Assembly (NCBI GenBank): GCA_002478565.1
Contig: DLPC01000022.1
Span: forward strand, 557 to 64,556
From: Flavobacteriales bacterium UBA7468
GTDB lineage: Bacteria; Bacteroidota; Bacteroidia; Flavobacteriales_D; Crocinitomicaceae
DNA length: 64,000 bases
Reading direction: 5' to 3'
Under the pieces are notes generated by a model. It was given only the letters and a program-made list of their open reading frames with translations, ran no database searches and was not told the origin of the DNA. Position numbers and translations under genes: made by a program. Positions 16,979 to 26,749 of the stretch are shown here, in pieces. How positions within the stretch are numbered: position 1 is the first letter of the stretch; the number at the start of each line of letters is the position of its first letter.

Positions 16979-18048
16979 AAAAAAAGTGTATTACGTTGTT
17001 GTCTTAAATAGAAGTCAAAAAGAACGATGTGAGCCATCGCCTCTACAATCGGGACTGCTCTTGGCACCACACAAGCGTCATGACGGCCCTCAATAGCTAG
17101 TTCTTTGAGCTGACCATCTTGAGCCAAAACTTCTTGGGGCTGAGTAATACTTGCAACAGGCTTGAAAGCGACTCTGAATGTAATGGGCATCCCGTTGGAA
17201 ATGCCACCTTGAATGCCGCCAGAATGATTGGTTGCAGTTGAACCATCAGACAAAAATTGGTCGTTGTGTACAGACCCTTTCATTTGAATAGCGGCAAAGC
17301 CACTCCCAATTTCAAACCCTTTGACAGCATTGATGGAAAGCATTGCTTTGCCAAGTTCGGCATGTAATTTATCGAAAACTGGTTCGCCCCAACCTGCAGG
17401 TACCCCTTCAATAACAGACCTTATCGACCCCCCAATAGTATCACCATTTTGCTGTATTTCTTTAACAAGTACTTCCATTTGAGCAGAAATAACTGAATCA
17501 GGGCAACGCAAAGGCGAAGCTTCGATTTGCTCAGTACTAAACCATTGCTGACTTTGTAATTGAACAGCACCAATTTGATCTACAAAAGTTGAGGCTTTGA
17601 CACCCAATTTTTGCAGTGCTTGTGCAGCGATGGCACCGGCAACAACCCTGCAGGCTGTTTCACGCGCACTGCTGCGCCCGCCGCCACGGTGGTCGCGGTT
17701 GCCATATTTTTGTTGGTAGGTGAAGTCAGCGTGCGAAGGCCTAAAGGTATCTTTAAGTTGCTGGTAGTCTTTGGATTGTTGGTCTTGGTTCTTGATTAAA
17801 AATGCGATCGGGCTACCGGTTGTTTTTCCGTCAAAAATTCCCGAAAGGATTTCAAGCTGGTCTTTTTCGTTTCTCGGTGATACCAAACTAGACTGACCTG
17901 GACGTCTTTTGTCGAGTGCTTGCTGCACTGCCACTAAATCGAGTGCAAAGTTAGAGGGGAAACCTTCAATAATGCCGCCAATGGCAACACCATGTGACTC
18001 TCCAAAGGTGGTGAGTTTAAAGATTTGGCCATAACTCGATCCAGACAT
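16975..18048 (-). CDS. aroC: Chorismate synthase
   Basis: A 357-residue FMN-dependent enzyme that makes chorismate, the precursor of aromatic amino acids and menaquinone. The N-terminus MSGSSYGQIFKLTTFGESHG fixes the start at 18048; an upstream ATG at 18102 was rejected. Signatures include GNRDHRGGGRSSARETACRV and, near the C-terminus, RHDACVVPRAVPIVEAM. Four bases separate the start codon from the box TACCTTTG at 18053-18060, so the mRNA is probably leaderless. Chorismate feeds MenC's pathway (menC at 57681). Confidence 0.97.
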   Translation of the reverse strand: MSGSSYGQIFKLTTFGESHGVAIGGIIEGFPSNFALDLVAVQQALDKRRPGQSSLVSPRNEKDQLEILSGIFDGKTTGSPIAFLIKNQDQQSKDYQQLKDTFRPSHADFTYQQKYGNRDHRGGGRSSARETACRVVAGAIAAQALQKLGVKASTFVDQIGAVQLQSQQWFSTEQIEASPLRCPDSVISAQMEVLVKEIQQNGDTIGGSIRSVIEGVPAGWGEPVFDKLHAELGKAMLSINAVKGFEIGSGFAAIQMKGSVHNDQFLSDGSTATNHSGGIQGGISNGMPITFRVAFKPVASITQPQEVLAQDGQLKELAIEGRHDACVVPRAVPIVEAMAHIVLFDFYLRQQRNTLFL

Positions 18049-18052
18049 ACTG

Positions 18053-18060
18053 CAAAGGTA
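18053..18060 (-). promoter_or_regulatory. TAnnTTTG box 4 bases before aroC
   Basis: TACCTTTG, then CAGT, then the aroC ATG. The conserved AroC N-terminus fixes the start codon, so the short spacing cannot be blamed on a misplaced start. Confidence 0.65.
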
Positions 18061-18084
18061 AGCAATTTGGATGGTTAATCTTTT

Positions 18085-18092
18085 TATATTTG
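18085..18092 (+). promoter_or_regulatory. TAnnTTTG box 4 bases before a lipoprotein gene
   Basis: TATATTTG, then AGCT, then ATG at 18097. A TTTG at 18066-18069 lies 15 bases upstream, slightly short for the TTG element. It is divergent from the aroC promoter in a 48-base gap. Confidence 0.6.
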
Positions 18093-18096
18093 AGCT

Positions 18097-18807
18097 ATGC
18101 ATAAATGGATATTTTACAGTTTAAGCGTGCTTTATTTGTGCGCTTGTGCACCCGCTCGCTTTGTTGAACCCTTGAAGAAAGGAGAACAAGTCATCACTGG
18201 ACACTTCGGAGGGCCCGTTGCCAAAGTTCCTGGCATTGGTGCCATACCAATACCTTTTACGTCAATCGGTTACGGACGCGGTCTTACGGATCAAACGACG
18301 ATTATGGGCGCACTCCAAACTACCTCACTCGCATTTGGCGTTGGGCAATTTGAACTTGGCGCTTCTCAAAAGATATGGAGCAATGATCGGATGGGGGTTT
18401 CGGCACAACTCAATGCCAATTTTTTAGTTGATTTTTATACTGGTGCTAATCGCTTATGGCCTCAAATTGACGGAAACTACTATTTCAAATATGGGCGTCA
18501 ATGGAAGCCAGAGCACCTCGATCATATGTGCAGCGTATACCACCGCAACTATAATTTCTTTTATACCGGCATCAGTAATTGGTTTGACTTTTATCGGGTG
18601 GAATCACAAGGCAGACCAAACGAACAGCTTTTGATTCCAAATTTCCAAATAGGGCATCAATGGATCAGACCAAAATGGACCTTTCAAGCAGAAATCAAAA
18701 TGTTAGCGCCACTATCTTCTAATGAAAATATTGTGGTGCCTTATCCAAGTTTATTGCAAAATCGCGGGGCCACAGGCCTTTATTTCGGAATTACATATCG
18801 CTTATAA
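18097..18807 (+). CDS. Lipoprotein of unknown function, possibly beta-rich
   Basis: A 236-residue exported lipoprotein. The signal (MHKWIFYSLSVLYLCAC) ends in the lipobox L-C-A-C with lipidated Cys17. The rest is rich in alternating aromatic and polar residues and ends in GATGLYFGITYRL, resembling an outer-membrane barrel strand, but no family is recognised. It is one base ahead of the hydrolase gene and probably co-transcribed. Confidence 0.8.
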   Translation: MHKWIFYSLSVLYLCACAPARFVEPLKKGEQVITGHFGGPVAKVPGIGAIPIPFTSIGYGRGLTDQTTIMGALQTTSLAFGVGQFELGASQKIWSNDRMGVSAQLNANFLVDFYTGANRLWPQIDGNYYFKYGRQWKPEHLDHMCSVYHRNYNFFYTGISNWFDFYRVESQGRPNEQLLIPNFQIGHQWIRPKWTFQAEIKMLAPLSSNENIVVPYPSLLQNRGATGLYFGITYRL

Positions 18808-18808
18808 C

Positions 18809-19702
18809 ATGAAAAAAATCATCCTACTTTGCTTTATCTCTTTGAGCCTTTTTTCTTGTAGAAAGCGACTCGATGCGTTTTTGTTCAATCCTAGTCAGAT
18901 TGAAAGTTATCAGTTAGATGCCTATAATGGCGAGCTTACCTTGGACCTTGGCGGTCAATTTGACGTGCCAGCATCGATGATCCACCAATTTCAATTAGAT
19001 GTTGAATTGGAGGAAGGAGCTGCAAAAATGAGTGCAATTTACGTTGGTGACCTCAATGCAATTGCAACAGACACTGTAATTTTATATTGCCACGGCAACA
19101 AGGATCATATGGATTTTTACTGGCCGCGTCAAAAACTCTACGCTAACACCGGAGCTTTAGGTCGCTATGGTGTCCTGATGTTTGACTACCCAAGTTTTGG
19201 CTTATCTGAAGGAAAAGCCTCAGAAGAAAATATGTATCGCACAACAGCCCGAGCCATCCAATGGTTAAAAGACCAAGGCTTGCAAAATGAGCGCTTTGTT
19301 ATTTTTGGTTTTTCTTTGGGTTCAGCTGCAGCATGCGAAGTGGCTGCGCATCCTACCGAGTATGCCCTAGCGCCAAGCAAACTCATTTTAGAAGCACCTT
19401 TTGCCTCTGCTGAAGTCATGATTCAAGATGCCGCATTGCTTTCTATGCCAGGCTCATTTTTGGTTGACTTAAAAATTGACAACGCCACAGAGATCAAGAA
19501 AATTAGCATTCCTTTACTCTGGATTCACGGCCAAGACGATTCTTTTCTGACAGTCAAAAGCCATGGACAACCCGTCTATGACAACAAAACTCAAGGATAC
19601 AAAGAAGCGTTCTTAGTTCCGGGTGGTGAACACGAAACAACTCCATTTGTGGCGGGTTATCAGGCCTATATCGATTGCATCAATGCGTTTATCATGCATT
19701 AA
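18809..19702 (+). CDS. Lipoprotein alpha/beta-hydrolase
   Basis: A 297-residue hydrolase anchored in the envelope: signal MKKIILLCFISLSLFSC with lipidated Cys17. The fold elements are in order: YCHGNKDHMDFYWPR (oxyanion HG), the nucleophile elbow GFSLGSAAACE, the acid in WIHGQDDSFLTV, and His in GGEHETTPF. This matches the serine hydrolase group related to BEM46/ABHD13-like peptidase-esterases. The substrate is unknown. A reading from 18722 was rejected because it starts inside the preceding gene. Confidence 0.85.
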   Translation: MKKIILLCFISLSLFSCRKRLDAFLFNPSQIESYQLDAYNGELTLDLGGQFDVPASMIHQFQLDVELEEGAAKMSAIYVGDLNAIATDTVILYCHGNKDHMDFYWPRQKLYANTGALGRYGVLMFDYPSFGLSEGKASEENMYRTTARAIQWLKDQGLQNERFVIFGFSLGSAAACEVAAHPTEYALAPSKLILEAPFASAEVMIQDAALLSMPGSFLVDLKIDNATEIKKISIPLLWIHGQDDSFLTVKSHGQPVYDNKTQGYKEAFLVPGGEHETTPFVAGYQAYIDCINAFIMH

Positions 19703-22062
19703 TCAAGCACAACGATTTTGATTCGCAATTGCTGATCAAGGTTTGTTGTAGTAAAGAAATAAACCCCTGCTTTTTCATTCAATTCGAAATTGGTATTGAT
19801 CCCATCCAAGTATCCTTCTTGTATTTTTCTACCATTTATATCTTCAATTAGATAAATTGACGGTGCCGATATTCCTAAAACAGAAAAATTCCCATTATTC
19901 GGATTTGGAATAATACGTAAAGGATTATTTGGTAGATGTTGCACTGAAGAAGTGTCTATTTCGTTGGCATAAATCGTCAAATCATCAAAGTAAAAACCGT
20001 CTTTTCTTGTTCCACCATCTGATTTTAACTGAAAGCGAATTTTGATATTTTGCCCAAGGTAATCGCTCAAATTGATTTCTTCGAGTACCCAGTCTGTCTG
20101 AACTCCTTGCCAAAGTGGTTTGTTTGCAGGCTGCACACTTCCGTTACCTGAGGTGCCTAGCACGGTATAATTACCACACTGACCAATCCATGTTTGACCG
20201 TTATCGGAGGAGACTTGGAACTGTGCGTAATCATAACCCGCTTCAATATCCCATTTACACCAAAACGTAATTTTTGCAGCATCCTTATTGGTCAAATCAA
20301 TAGTCGGGGAGTAAGTGTAAGTTGTATTGGCATTATTAGAATAATTGCCTGCTGGCGTATCTGTAAAAGATTTAGTAGCAGAGACATAGGTTGTAGAGGT
20401 TGTATTCCAATTGCCTGTCCAAGAACTTGGATCAGTCGCATCTTCAATACTCAGTGCATTATAAGATCCAAAAACTTTAATGATTGTATCGTTCTTTTGC
20501 CAAAAACCGTTATCGGTTTGAAGGATGTATTTGATTGTGTCACCAAATTGAAGCGAAGAATTTAAAGTGTAACTGATCAAGGCATCAACACTTTGCTGAA
20601 TAGCTAAATTATGCGTCACGGGTGCCCCAACGTTTGTAATATTTTGTAGCGGTAGGATACTAACTGTGACAGGGCCAGCTTCTCTACCGAGTCTGGTGGC
20701 TTGGTGCGTAAAATTCCCCGACAATGTAGCAAGTGAACTTGGATCTTGATCCTGAACCAATACATAACGACCGGCAAGATGCGCCAAAATTAGGTTCGGA
20801 AAAAACATCCCTTTGCAAGTTGGTACAATTTCAGACTGTGGCTGCCAAAAGGCAGTTCCTACCTCTGGAGTATGCACAAACATGGTGTCTTTTTGACCTA
20901 TCCCAATATCTAATTTGTACATGTAATCATCAGAATCACCTGAGGCAGGATACAATCCTGAACTTTTCATGGCTGTATAACCATTGTATTCAACCATGTG
21001 GTTGGTACAAGTTTGAAAATAATCGTGGTGATCAGCAAATTCAGCATTAGTTGTACCAATAGGGAAAAGGATGTCTTCTGCGTAGGTATGTGCATTGAAC
21101 GCAGTTATGAAATGGTTGTTTTGAACCAACCAGCGCATAGCCTGGGTTTCAGGTTCAGAAAAAGGTGCCGTACCACAATAAGTATCATTACTTTGATTGG
21201 TACTGGTTCCGGTAGTTCCCCAACCATATGCGTAATTTCTATTTAAATCAACACCATAAGACCCTCCAGAATTTAGCCTGCGATTTTTGCGCCACATCCC
21301 TCCGCCATTAGGATTGGTAGTTTGATTGTATACATATCCGTCCGGGTTGAGGCAAGGAACAAAATATAATTGCAAATGATTCACGATATACTGTATCTCG
21401 GGGTTTGACTGATAATTTTCAAGTACATACCACATGAAAAAGACTGTTTCCATCAAACTCATTGGTTCGCGGGCGTGGTGAATAGCAGTATATAAAACTT
21501 TTGGTTCTCCAGCTTCGTCAAGGTTGGGGTTGTCCGAAATTTTTACATGATAAATTGGGCGGTTTTCAAAAGTTAAAAAATTTGAAATTGGGGCCTTAAC
21601 GGTAATTAAATTAGGGTACAAAGCAGCCATTTCATCCAATTCAGCAAGTAACTCTTCATATTTTAAGTAGCCGCCCATTGTGCCTAAATTGAAATGTGTT
21701 GGAGTAGTAGGATTTGCCAACGGATTGGAACCGCTTGTACCCCCGCAGTTACTATTTTTTTCGTTGACCTCTAGTGGCTTTTGTTCCTGATTTAATATGG
21801 ATTCATAGTATTGCTCAATATCTGCAATTAAAACCTCGTATGCAATTCCTTGTTGATCCATGATTGCTTTTTCGGCACTTGAGAAATCGGAGATGAAGAA
21901 TTGATCTTCTTTGTAGAAACCATGGTCTACTGCTACACCGAGGTCCGCTAAAATTTTAAGCTCGCCATTTTGGATTGGAATTTGAAGCCGCATGTAATCC
22001 TGAGCAAACACAGGGCTTGAAAACAAGAAAATAGATAGGATGAAAATGATTTTATAATTCAT
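19699..22062 (-). CDS. Secreted M14 zinc carboxypeptidase with T9SS sorting domain
   Basis: A 787-residue exported peptidase. A signal peptide ends near residue 20 (FSSPVFA-Q). The M14 domain spans about 125-435: zinc ligands H196 and E199 in HHAREP and H325 in NAHTYAE, substrate residues in VDLNRNYAYGWG, and the catalytic glutamate E400 in HTPEVGTAFW. A jelly-roll-like binding domain follows (about 540-700; FWCKWDIEAGYDYAQFQVSSD). The last 75 residues, from NPLRIIPNPNNGNFSV to KIVVLD, form a type A T9SS sorting domain. Presumably exported through the T9SS encoded at 32303-39409 and anchored at the surface or released. Confidence 0.95.
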   Translation of the reverse strand: MNYKIIFILSIFLFSSPVFAQDYMRLQIPIQNGELKILADLGVAVDHGFYKEDQFFISDFSSAEKAIMDQQGIAYEVLIADIEQYYESILNQEQKPLEVNEKNSNCGGTSGSNPLANPTTPTHFNLGTMGGYLKYEELLAELDEMAALYPNLITVKAPISNFLTFENRPIYHVKISDNPNLDEAGEPKVLYTAIHHAREPMSLMETVFFMWYVLENYQSNPEIQYIVNHLQLYFVPCLNPDGYVYNQTTNPNGGGMWRKNRRLNSGGSYGVDLNRNYAYGWGTTGTSTNQSNDTYCGTAPFSEPETQAMRWLVQNNHFITAFNAHTYAEDILFPIGTTNAEFADHHDYFQTCTNHMVEYNGYTAMKSSGLYPASGDSDDYMYKLDIGIGQKDTMFVHTPEVGTAFWQPQSEIVPTCKGMFFPNLILAHLAGRYVLVQDQDPSSLATLSGNFTHQATRLGREAGPVTVSILPLQNITNVGAPVTHNLAIQQSVDALISYTLNSSLQFGDTIKYILQTDNGFWQKNDTIIKVFGSYNALSIEDATDPSSWTGNWNTTSTTYVSATKSFTDTPAGNYSNNANTTYTYSPTIDLTNKDAAKITFWCKWDIEAGYDYAQFQVSSDNGQTWIGQCGNYTVLGTSGNGSVQPANKPLWQGVQTDWVLEEINLSDYLGQNIKIRFQLKSDGGTRKDGFYFDDLTIYANEIDTSSVQHLPNNPLRIIPNPNNGNFSVLGISAPSIYLIEDINGRKIQEGYLDGINTNFELNEKAGVYFFTTTNLDQQLRIKIVVLD

Positions 22063-22202
22063 AAGAGAGAGAAATTATGGAGTACAAATAAAAGCTATTT
22101 TGAGCATGATCGCAATTTTTCTACATGATTTGGCAACCTTATGTGCTTCAATGAGTTTATTGTTTTGAGATTGATGACTAATGTTTTAATTTTACTTGGT
22201 TC

Positions 22203-25200
22203 ATGAAAACAATATTACGTTTTTTCCTGCTTTTTAGTTGGGTGCATTTTTCCTTTGCTCAGGAGGTTTGGATGTATCCCAATAAAGGTCAATGGGATGA
22301 ACGTATTTTGTACAATCTTCCTCTTTCAAGTGGCAGGGTTTATATCGAAAATGAAGGGCTCACCTTTTTTCTTTCGAATGCCACACACCATGACCATGGC
22401 GTAGAGAGTCGCGATGAACAACATCTTGATCATACTGATTATGGACAATATCAGTGTATCAAGCATGTTTTCAAACACGGGCACAATACCCAATTCTTAG
22501 CCAAAGACTCTAGCGCTCATTACCACAACTATTTTATCGGAAATGATGCTTCCAAATGGAAATCCGGCGTACGAGGATACAGTTATATAGAAGATCCGAA
22601 TTATTTTGAAGATGGAAAACTCATTTATTTAACGGAGAACAAGCAACTGTCCTTTCACCTTGAACTTGCTCCAAACGGAGATATCAGTCAGTTTTCCTTC
22701 GAGTTTCAAGGTGCCGATTCAGTCTGGATTGATGCTAATGGCGTACTAAAGCTCAAACACCGCTTCGGAGTAATTACTTACAGCAAACCTGTCGCCTGGA
22801 ATATCGCTGCAAACGGAGATAAATTGGAAGTCCCGATTCATTGGGTCAAGAAAAATGGGCAAATTGATTTTATATTGGGAGAAGCTTATGATCCAAGTCT
22901 CGCGCTCTACATCGACCCAAGTTTGACGTTTTCAACCTTTACAGGTTCACCTGTAGACAACTGGGGCTTTACCGCCACCCCTGATGTAAATGGTAATTTA
23001 TTCGGTGGCGGGATTGTTTTTGGATCCGGATACCCAACAACTGTCGGTGCATTTGACGCGAGCTATAATTCTGGAACCGGTACTTTCCCGATGGATGTCT
23101 CTATTACAAAATTCAATGCCACGGGAACAGCACTGCTCTATTCTACCTACTTAGGAGGCTCTGGAAATGAAACGCCACATAGTATTGTTTGTGCACCCAA
23201 TGGTGAACTATTTGTTTATGGTGTCACCTCATCCACCAATTTCCCAATGGCCGGAAGTTCTTATGACAATAGCTTTAATGGTGGCCCGTATCAACTTCAA
23301 AACTCATTAGAATTTAATGGTTCTGATATTTATATTGCGCGGTTCAATGCAGCTGGAACCTCTTTAATCGCCTCAACTTATATTGGTGGTTCTAATACAG
23401 ACGGACTTAATTCAGCGAGTCTTTTTTATAATTACGGGGACCAATTTAGAGGGGAAATTGTACTAGATGCAAACCAAAATGTTTATGTCTCGAGTACAAC
23501 CACCTCTTCTAATTTTCCAACTACAAATGCTTTTCAAGCCAACCTAAATGGCACACAAGATGCCGTCATCTTTAAGTTGAATACCAATTTATCCCAACTT
23601 TTATGGAGTAGCTATTTTGGTGGTAGCGGTACTGAATCTGGTAACTCAATAGCCACTGGAAGCAACGGCAGCGTCTATGTAGCAGGTGGAACAACTTCAA
23701 CATCTTTACCTATTAGCGGAGGAAATGACCTTACCTTCAATGGTGGAAGTGCTGATGGTTATGCACTGCGTATCAATTCAGCAAGTGGAGCCTTACAATC
23801 AGGAACTTACATGGGGCAGGCTGAATACGACCAAACTTATTTTGTAAGAACAGACGTAAATAACGGAGTCTACGTTTACGGGCAATCTCAATCAGCTTGG
23901 GCAATCAGCCCCGGATGCTATGGCAATGCCAATTCTGGACAATTTATTAGAAAATACAGCACTGACCTAGCTAATATCAGCTGGACTACCATGATTGGAG
24001 CTGGCACTGGAAATGTTGAGTTATCCCCTACTGCCTTTCTGATTTCAGATTGTTATGATATCTATTTAGCAGGTTGGGGTGGCCAACTCAATCAACTTTA
24101 TGGGCAGGCCGCCTTTTCTACAACTAATAATTTTCCGGTAACCCTTGATGCGTATCAGCTCAATACCAATGGCTCTAATTTCTATATTGCTGTGCTTGAT
24201 CAAGATGCCAGCGCCTTGAAATACGCCACTTTCATGGGCGGGCTGAATAGCAGCTCAAACCACGTGGATGGTGGCACGAGTCGTTTTGATAACCAAGGCC
24301 GCATTTACCATGCAGTTTGTGGTGCGTGCGGTGGAAATGATTACGGATTTACAAGCACCCCAGGTTCTTGGTCTCCAACCAATCAAAGTTCAAATTGCAA
24401 CCTAGCTTGTTTCAAGTTTGAACTCAGCACAATCGAAGCCATAGCTGCTCAACCAGCACCACTCATTTGCATTCCACAAAGTGTATTCTTTGACAACAAT
24501 TCTCAAAATGCCAATTCCTTCTTTTGGGATTTCGGCGATGGCAATACCTCTAATGCATACGAGCCCATCCACGCTTATACTACACCAGGTACCTACGACG
24601 TACTTTTAGTTGCCTTTGATTCAACGGGCTGCTTTACACCAGATTCAGTCATCGTTACTGTAAATATCGGAGCCTTTACGGCTGGCGCAATTCAACCAAC
24701 TGCCACTATTTGCCCCGGTGATTCCTATCAATTAGAAGCCTATGGCGGAAGTACCTATAGTTGGAGCCCTGCGAACGTATTAGACAACCCTAATATTGCT
24801 GAACCAACCGCAACAATCATCACAACTACAACCTTTACAGTAATTGTAGCTGATTCCTGTGGTTCAGATACACTGCAAGTGACCCTTAATGTCAATGCTC
24901 CTTCCATTAGTTTACCTAATGACACAACAATTTGCATTGGAGAAAGTGTCCCGATCAGTGCAACTGGTACTGGAACGATCACGTGGTCTCCGGGTAACTT
25001 TTTGAACACCACAAGCGGTGCCAATGTCATTGCCACACCCCAAAATGATATCACCTATACGGCAACGATTACGTCAAGCAATGGTTGTACAGCTCAAGAC
25101 TCCATGACTATTTTGGTTTTTAATAACCCGCCCGTTCCCCAACTCATTGACAGTGTCGCGCTTTGCTACGGGACTTCCATGCCACTTACTGCAAGTGGGG

Positions 25201-26081
25201 GCACCTCATTTGCGTGGTATCCAACCAATGACCTACTCGGTGCCAATTCCGCCACCGTTCAAATTTCACCGCTGAGCCCCCAATATTACTATGTTGATGT
25301 GACAAATAGTTGTGGTACCGAAACAGATTCTGTTTGGGTAAGTATATTAACGGCTCAAATTTTTGCAGGTTCGGATACCATTGTCTGCCCAGGTCAAACC
25401 GCGCAGTTATGGGCTACAGGGGCGCTCTATTATGAATGGTACCCAACTGCTAACGGATCCACAAGTAATGGCGCTCAGGTGAGTGTTTTACCACCTACAA
25501 ATACAAACTATCTTGTGATTGGTACCGATGCACAAGGGTGTCAAGATAGTGCAAGCGTACAGGTCAATGTCTTTGCTGCGGCTTATGTCAATGCCGGGCC
25601 AGATGTTTATGCAATGCAAGGAGATGTCATTCAGCTCAATGCCCTTACTTCAGGGCCGGGCTCAGTAATATGGAGCCCAGATGATGAAGTCAGTTGTGTA
25701 AATTGCCTTACCACCCAAGTGAGCCCCTCTCAGAATGCGCTTTACAGCGTGTATTTTACTGATCAAAATGGTTGTACAGCTCAAAGTCAAGTAAATATTT
25801 ACTTTGATCCTTTCTTCTATGTACCGAATACCTTTACGCCCGATGGCGACATGTTCAATCAATATTTCAAGATCATCGGTGGAAATTTCTTAGAAGTCGA
25901 AGTTTCTATTTATAATCGTTGGGGAGAACTTGTTTTCTCTTGTACGGATCTCAAAGATTATTGGGATGGCACCTTCAATTATCGACCTTGTCAAGATGGC
26001 ACCTATACCTGGAAAATCATCTACACAGACTTCAAAAACAACAAAGAGGTACTCACCGGCCACGTTAATTTACTGCGCTAA
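22203..26081 (+). CDS. Large cell-surface protein with SBBP repeats, PKD domain and type B T9SS sorting domain
   Basis: A 1292-residue exported protein with a signal peptide ending at SFA-Q. Residues about 20-230 form a DUF7948-like N-terminal region. About 235-740 hold beta-propeller (SBBP-like) repeats with recurring LLYSTYLGGSGNE, SLIASTYIGGSN and QLLWSSYFGGSGTES. A PKD domain follows (FFWDFGDGN near 775), then several Ig-like repeats, each opening with a C-x-G phrase such as TICPGDS or TICIGES. The last 90 residues, from YVPNTFTPDGDMFNQYF, are a gliding-motility-associated type B T9SS C-terminal domain. It is likely an adhesin-like surface protein; no enzyme motif was found. Confidence 0.93.
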   Translation: MKTILRFFLLFSWVHFSFAQEVWMYPNKGQWDERILYNLPLSSGRVYIENEGLTFFLSNATHHDHGVESRDEQHLDHTDYGQYQCIKHVFKHGHNTQFLAKDSSAHYHNYFIGNDASKWKSGVRGYSYIEDPNYFEDGKLIYLTENKQLSFHLELAPNGDISQFSFEFQGADSVWIDANGVLKLKHRFGVITYSKPVAWNIAANGDKLEVPIHWVKKNGQIDFILGEAYDPSLALYIDPSLTFSTFTGSPVDNWGFTATPDVNGNLFGGGIVFGSGYPTTVGAFDASYNSGTGTFPMDVSITKFNATGTALLYSTYLGGSGNETPHSIVCAPNGELFVYGVTSSTNFPMAGSSYDNSFNGGPYQLQNSLEFNGSDIYIARFNAAGTSLIASTYIGGSNTDGLNSASLFYNYGDQFRGEIVLDANQNVYVSSTTTSSNFPTTNAFQANLNGTQDAVIFKLNTNLSQLLWSSYFGGSGTESGNSIATGSNGSVYVAGGTTSTSLPISGGNDLTFNGGSADGYALRINSASGALQSGTYMGQAEYDQTYFVRTDVNNGVYVYGQSQSAWAISPGCYGNANSGQFIRKYSTDLANISWTTMIGAGTGNVELSPTAFLISDCYDIYLAGWGGQLNQLYGQAAFSTTNNFPVTLDAYQLNTNGSNFYIAVLDQDASALKYATFMGGLNSSSNHVDGGTSRFDNQGRIYHAVCGACGGNDYGFTSTPGSWSPTNQSSNCNLACFKFELSTIEAIAAQPAPLICIPQSVFFDNNSQNANSFFWDFGDGNTSNAYEPIHAYTTPGTYDVLLVAFDSTGCFTPDSVIVTVNIGAFTAGAIQPTATICPGDSYQLEAYGGSTYSWSPANVLDNPNIAEPTATIITTTTFTVIVADSCGSDTLQVTLNVNAPSISLPNDTTICIGESVPISATGTGTITWSPGNFLNTTSGANVIATPQNDITYTATITSSNGCTAQDSMTILVFNNPPVPQLIDSVALCYGTSMPLTASGGTSFAWYPTNDLLGANSATVQISPLSPQYYYVDVTNSCGTETDSVWVSILTAQIFAGSDTIVCPGQTAQLWATGALYYEWYPTANGSTSNGAQVSVLPPTNTNYLVIGTDAQGCQDSASVQVNVFAAAYVNAGPDVYAMQGDVIQLNALTSGPGSVIWSPDDEVSCVNCLTTQVSPSQNALYSVYFTDQNGCTAQSQVNIYFDPFFYVPNTFTPDGDMFNQYFKIIGGNFLEVEVSIYNRWGELVFSCTDLKDYWDGTFNYRPCQDGTYTWKIIYTDFKNNKEVLTGHVNLLR

Positions 26082-26093
26082 TAATAATTGCAG

Positions 26094-26101
26094 TAAATTT
26101 G
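26094..26101 (+). promoter_or_regulatory. TAnnTTTG box 4 bases before the metallo-hydrolase gene
   Basis: TAAATTTG, then AAAT, then ATG at 26106, in the 24-base gap after the large surface-protein gene. It implies separate transcription of the hydrolase, glycosyltransferase and tRNA-Arg. Confidence 0.6.
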
Positions 26102-26105
26102 AAAT

Positions 26106-26747
26106 ATGTCTGCAATTATCCAAGCATTTAGCTTCAATGGCTTTCAAGAAAATACCTATGTTGTGTCTGACGGTAGGGATGCCGTTATTATTGACCCGGG
26201 TTGTTACATAAAAGAAGAGCAAAATATGCTCAAGGCCTATATCGAAGAAAACGCACTAAAGGTCCATGCCATCTTATTTACCCATGCACATATTGATCAT
26301 ATTTTAGGTGCCCAATTTTGCTTTGAACATTTTACGAAAAATTCATTCTTGCACCCTTTAGATGTTCCAACCTGGGAAGCTGTAGAACGCTACGCAGCAG
26401 TCTATGGATTTCATGCTTTTGTCGCCGCTGAACTTCCAAATAATACACTCCAAGATCAACAAAAATTAGAGTTTGGCAAATTAGCTTTCCAAGTATACTT
26501 TACACCGGGTCACGCACCTGGGCACGTCATATTTTATCATTCAGATGGTTTTGTAATCAACGGAGATGTGCTTTTTAAAGGAAGTTTCGGGCGTGTGGAT
26601 TTACCAGGTGGAGATCTGCAAACCTTGAAAAATAGTATCCATAACATTCTTTTCCAACTCCCTGAAGATACAGTGGTATATTGCGGGCATGGACCTGCCA
26701 CAACTATCGGGCAAGAAAAATACACCAATTACATTCTACAGTTTTAG
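26106..26747 (+). CDS. Metallo-beta-lactamase fold hydrolase, glyoxalase II-like
   Basis: A 213-residue cytoplasmic hydrolase. The metal motif THAHIDHILGA is HxHxDH; the further ligands are the His of GHAPGHV, the Asp of NGDVLFKGSFGRVDLPGGD, and the His of YCGHGPATTIG. Length and order match the short glyoxalase II-like group (hydroxyacylglutathione hydrolase family). The substrate is probably a thioester, but Bacteroidota often lack glutathione, so the true one is unknown. Start MSAIIQAFSFNGFQENTYVV is the family N-terminus. Two bases separate it from the glycosyltransferase gene. Confidence 0.9.
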   Translation: MSAIIQAFSFNGFQENTYVVSDGRDAVIIDPGCYIKEEQNMLKAYIEENALKVHAILFTHAHIDHILGAQFCFEHFTKNSFLHPLDVPTWEAVERYAAVYGFHAFVAAELPNNTLQDQQKLEFGKLAFQVYFTPGHAPGHVIFYHSDGFVINGDVLFKGSFGRVDLPGGDLQTLKNSIHNILFQLPEDTVVYCGHGPATTIGQEKYTNYILQF

Positions 26748-26749
26748 GT

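Noticed and set aside
22063..22202. Promoters in the divergent gap between the two large secreted proteins
   Set aside because: No convincing TAnnTTTG or TGTAAC-CGTC match was found, only sequences with two or more mismatches.
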